Assembly: GCA_910589415.1 (NCBI GenBank)
Contig: OU342639.1
Coordinates: forward strand, 26,420,268-26,484,267
Length of the DNA: 64,000 bases
Direction: 5' to 3'
Origin: Malachius bipustulatus
Taxonomy: Eukaryota; Arthropoda; Insecta; Coleoptera; Melyridae
Below the pieces are notes generated by a model. It had not been told where the DNA came from. It did no database searches and saw only the letters and a list, made by a program, of their open reading frames with translations. Below are positions 60,501 to 64,000 of this stretch, in pieces. The stretch's first letter is position 1. Each line of letters opens with the position of its first letter. The translations under genes were made by a program, and so were the position numbers.

Positions 60501-63359
60501 ACGATAGCGAATAGCGATATACTCGTGCTAGCTGTTGTCGTACCTACTACTTGCCATTATACACTTCTAAAAGCTACCGTTTCGTTTTTCATCAAACACT
60601 CCTACACATCCTTGTTGCCAATTATATTCTTTGATACATATCTCATTATCACTAATTTCAAGCACACCAGTCGATTGCGTCAATTGTCAGGTCAGTACAC
60701 TTAAGTAAGTATTTTGACATGAATTAGAGTGGCTTAAGTAACTATAACACTAATCCATGGATATACTTATCGATGAAACGCCATGGTAGCCATTCCTCAA
60801 TATTATGGGTCTTCATTAATCCCAGGACTTACTGAAGGAACATCACAATAATGTCCAAGACATGATGAATGTCACTCTGCTCATCCAGTCAGTAATATTG
60901 GTAACAATATTAATGGAGAAAAGCAACAATAGATCCCTACCAAAATCAAACTCCGCTCAGGTTCACTAACATTAATTTCTGGACCAAAAAGCATCCACCC
61001 TTGGAAAATAATAGGCATGAGGAGCGTTCAAATATATAAGCCAAAATTACTCCCTCCATCAAGTTTATTCATCGTAGGAGTTTCAAAATGACACTTTATG
61101 TTTGGGCACGACGCCATGCCACTCATGCATAAACTCGGCAACATCATCAACTTGTAATTTTGGGCAACCCTGCAATATGCCTCTGTCAGCAAATAAATGG
61201 TGATAGGTGATACGAATCTTCCAAAGCACTTTTTCCATGAAATTACTAGTCAATTGGGTAGTGTGAGGTCGCTTGTATAGAATGACACTCCCGATTGAAC
61301 GGTTTCTTCTTTTTGGGGAAATGCAGACTCAACTTTTTGAGCAAGTCAGTCAGAACTCACTGTCCCAAAAATGGTGACTATATTACTTTACTGGCTAAAG
61401 TTGAAGGTACCCAAATCACTTCGCAGATGATTAAGAAATTTAACAACGAGTTACCATAGCCAAGGTATCCCCTGAGAAGCATCTTGCGCCAACTTTTCTT
61501 CAGTATAGGCAGCAGATTATGAGTGATTTGGTCATTTAGCAGACTTTGGCTTTGAGGAATCGGAAGTCACGATGGCTGCAGCTATATGTGGGTTAATATA
61601 CGACTCAAGTCGTTAAAAGATATGGTTCATGTGACGTCATTGACAACTAAGATGCTAGCTGGACAGTTTTTATCAACCGCGACTGAAGTCGTTCAGGCTT
61701 ACCAACTCCAATCATATCATCACATGGTAAGTTGGCATAAAGATGATCTCATCCTTTATGCATGGGTTTATTTTTTTTAATTTAGATATTTGACTTCACG
61801 TATACACATAGTTTCGAACCTTTATGGCCAGTCCATAATTACCCATTAGACGCGAGATGGTGTTTTCCTGCAACCTGCAACAGATATTTTTCACCGAGAA
61901 GGGAGATGATTGCAGAAAGGAGAAACCCTTAAACACTTGGATGTTTGATGTCGAGGACTCCAGTCTGGGACATCAAAGGCGAGACGGCAACGATGCCGAC
62001 ACCGGTGCCGGCATTCAGATGACACGTTGATACTCAGCGCCGGTAACTCGGTCACGCATTGGTCGATATGTACCGGTTACGTCACGGGTCCTGGGCCAAT
62101 GCCGTGCCTGGTCGATCTGTTAATGCCGACATAAGCACGCACCTCGATGTTTGTGTTTCCATGTGGGTGAGAAGCCGGCCTCTGGATCAGCTCCCGCGGG
62201 GTGAGCGAGGACACGTGGGATGCACTTGGTAGGTGCAAGCTGTGTCGCCAGTCCTCTCCTCTCTACCGGGGATCTCTCTGTTATGTTCTGTATGGGGTCG
62301 GGACTCTGGATGAGTATACAGGATGTAAGATTACTACATATTTCGTTAATCGTTTATCGTTTAAACCATTAAAACGATATCCAGATAAGAAGTAACGTAG
62401 CTTTGCTTTTGCGGTGAGATGGGAGATAATGACATAGTCTTACGTTTGACAAATTCAAAAATAAATACATATATAAATAATAAAAGACTGCATGAATTAA
62501 ACTACTCCCTGATGTAAAAAAAAACACGTAAGCTGTTTCCGAGGCAACTATAGGATGAATGTTTCCAAAGCTCCCTTCTCCCTTTGTTGATTTTGAAAAA
62601 GGTTTTTGCACTCTTTAATTGTGTGCTATTCAAATTCTAAATTCGAACAAAAAAGTTATGACAGCAGGCCTTGAATTTGGTAGCCGATTTGACGATAACG
62701 CACGAACGCACAGAACACAACCAGAAGGATTTTTCCAAGAAGAGAGTATAGTTCAGTACAGTATAATTCAGAAAAAAAATCAAAATCGGTTAAGCTGTTT
62801 TCAAGAAAAAAGCTAATTGGAAAGTGTTCTTTTGGTAGTCTTGAATTTAAATGTATCGGCCCTCACATTATAATCTAATGGAAAAATTATTCAGTGAAAT
62901 GTCAAGACGTTATTTTTACACGGGGTCTTTGATGCCCAATTTGAAAGTAATCGGTTCTGTGGTTTGGCCTGCAGAGGGTTTTTAAATACAACTTTTGGAA
63001 TTAAGGAGACCTAATTTGCAAACTCCTCGACAAATCAAAATCGATTTCTCGCACTATCACAATACTTCCCCTATAAAGTGTTTCAAGTAGGTACTTAAGG
63101 ATAATGTAATTTTCTCGTAATTGGTGACATTAACACCTAGAATTTAGTATTTACGCCTCTAACGTCAATGCAGGCTACAACGTCTCGTGTTTCCCATCAC
63201 TAGTGACAGCATTGGCATAATTTTGGAGGTTGTTGCCGGGTCTGAATTTTCTTTTTCGGCATATCCCATCAATGCATAATTAGATCAAGGTTATAGAAGA
63301 GATGGAGAACCAATCAATGCATCCTGGGCAATATTGAGCAAATTCATTCTCTAACCAAC
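60501..63359. other. Mixed stretch, no supported gene
   Basis: A minus-strand open segment of about 80 codons (stop to stop, about 61090-61330) reads like protein (HHLFADRGILQGCPKLQ) but I cannot name it and it lacks a start or splice context. A GC-rich block with repeated GCCGACA/GCCGG words lies at 61960-62320. Confidence 0.35.
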
Positions 63360-63740
63360 GCCACCTCGCCACATTCGTAGAAACCTACCATGATGCAGAG
63401 CCAAAACAATACGGACCCACCTTGATGTGCAGCTCTTTGAACAGCTTTTTCAAGTCTAGCTGGTCGATTTGTGTTCAGCTAAGTTCTGATCCAGTCATTA
63501 TCGGTGAGACCAATTCTGGTTCGTCTGAAAAAAGACAATCCTCCATTTATCATCATTCCATTTCAAATGTTCGTCGCTCCATTCTAGACAAGTTTGAGCA
63601 GAAATTTGAATTTCCTGTTATCTGAATGATTTTGGAGTTGTCGCGAGTAGTCTGGCAATCAGGCCATGACAGCTTGATTCTGCCCAGTGCAAGAGTTGCC
63701 AAATCATCGCCTGCTGAATAAAAGTAGCGAATTCAGAAGA
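63360..63740 (-). pseudogene. Decayed Tc1-like transposase relic
   Basis: On the minus strand, 63587 to about 63513 translates as LEWSDEHLKWNDDKWRIVFF. This matches the Tc1-family pattern RLEWA..H..W....W..V.FSDE, with the FSDE aspartate in a neighbouring frame after a T run. Further on (about 63421-63388) GGSVLFW fits the Tc1 GGSVMVWG block. Upstream, GLIARLLATTP resembles the segment before it. Several stops and at least one frameshift break it. No terminal inverted repeats were located within the window. Confidence 0.55.
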
Positions 63741-64000
63741 AAAGAGCACGTCAACGTAGTTTTAAGATTCTAAGTAAAGGCACTTTAAAGCTTCCAGTTC
63801 ATGCGGGCTAAAATATGGGTTGCTACTTAGGGATGGCTGACCAGAAGCAGATCAAATTGTTGACGAAGTGACCGATGAGAGTTTTCAAATATAATCATTA
63901 ATGATGACGATAAGTTGTGCTGGACATTGAAATCGCTCAGAATTACGAATAAACGCTGGCACCAATGGACTCAAAATAGTTTTCGAAGGTTAGATCCACA
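63741..64000. other. Right window end, nothing recognised
   Basis: It may be a continuation of the Tc1-like relic on the 5' side, but no convincing helix-turn-helix sequence is readable. Confidence 0.3.

Noticed and set aside
60015..60704. 229-codon plus-strand open frame, Ser/Arg-rich
   Set aside because: Lies in GC-rich DNA where long frames arise by chance; overlapping frames are open on other strands; no domain.

Overview
Organism. This is eukaryotic, AT-rich, intron-rich animal DNA. The one host gene I can recognise reads as an insect-type MEF2 (myocyte enhancer factor 2) gene on the minus strand. The repeats are Tc1/mariner-like foldback elements and a BEL/Pao LTR retrotransposon, which fits an arthropod, most likely an insect. 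The many short TACCTA/TAGGTA runs remind me of hemipteran genomes, but I cannot fix the order from this window. There are no bacterial operons, CRISPR arrays or phage genes. Layout. From 1 to 8.8 kb lie five minus-strand exons of Mef2: 8770-8600 (5'UTR plus residues 1-18), 5982-5779, 3155-2994, 2368-2003 and 251-1, the last running off the window. All coding junctions are phase 0 with GT-AG borders. Introns 1 and 4 carry a 1.3 kb inverted-repeat element and a 326 bp MITE-like element. A strong 3' splice site just before the 5'UTR segment (at 8771) implies at least one upstream non-coding exon at higher coordinates. Most of 8.8-59 kb is therefore probably the long first intron or upstream region of Mef2. 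It holds no other host gene I can support. It does hold many non-autonomous inverted-repeat elements: 14.0-15.3, 22.9-23.5, 30.2-32.55 (three back to back), 40.4-41.4, 50.5-51.5 and 56.6-57.2 kb. It also holds dispersed repeat families, small tandem repeats and one complete BEL/Pao retrotransposon at 42432-49818. The region 59.4-60.5 kb is visibly richer in G, C and CpG and may contain a promoter or first exon. Near the right end is a decayed Tc1-like transposase relic (about 63.36-63.74 kb, minus). How it fits together. Mef2 is the host gene and the rest is mostly its transposon load. The BEL element is the only apparently intact mobile element: 585 bp LTRs that look identical, a 5 bp target duplication GAAAC, and one uninterrupted 1725-codon Gag-Pol frame with zinc knuckles, protease, reverse transcriptase, RNase H and integrase. 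It lies antisense to Mef2. The inverted repeats could fold into long hairpins if the Mef2 pre-mRNA crosses them, which is the most interesting testable idea here. I found no clearly undescribed enzymatic or defence system.
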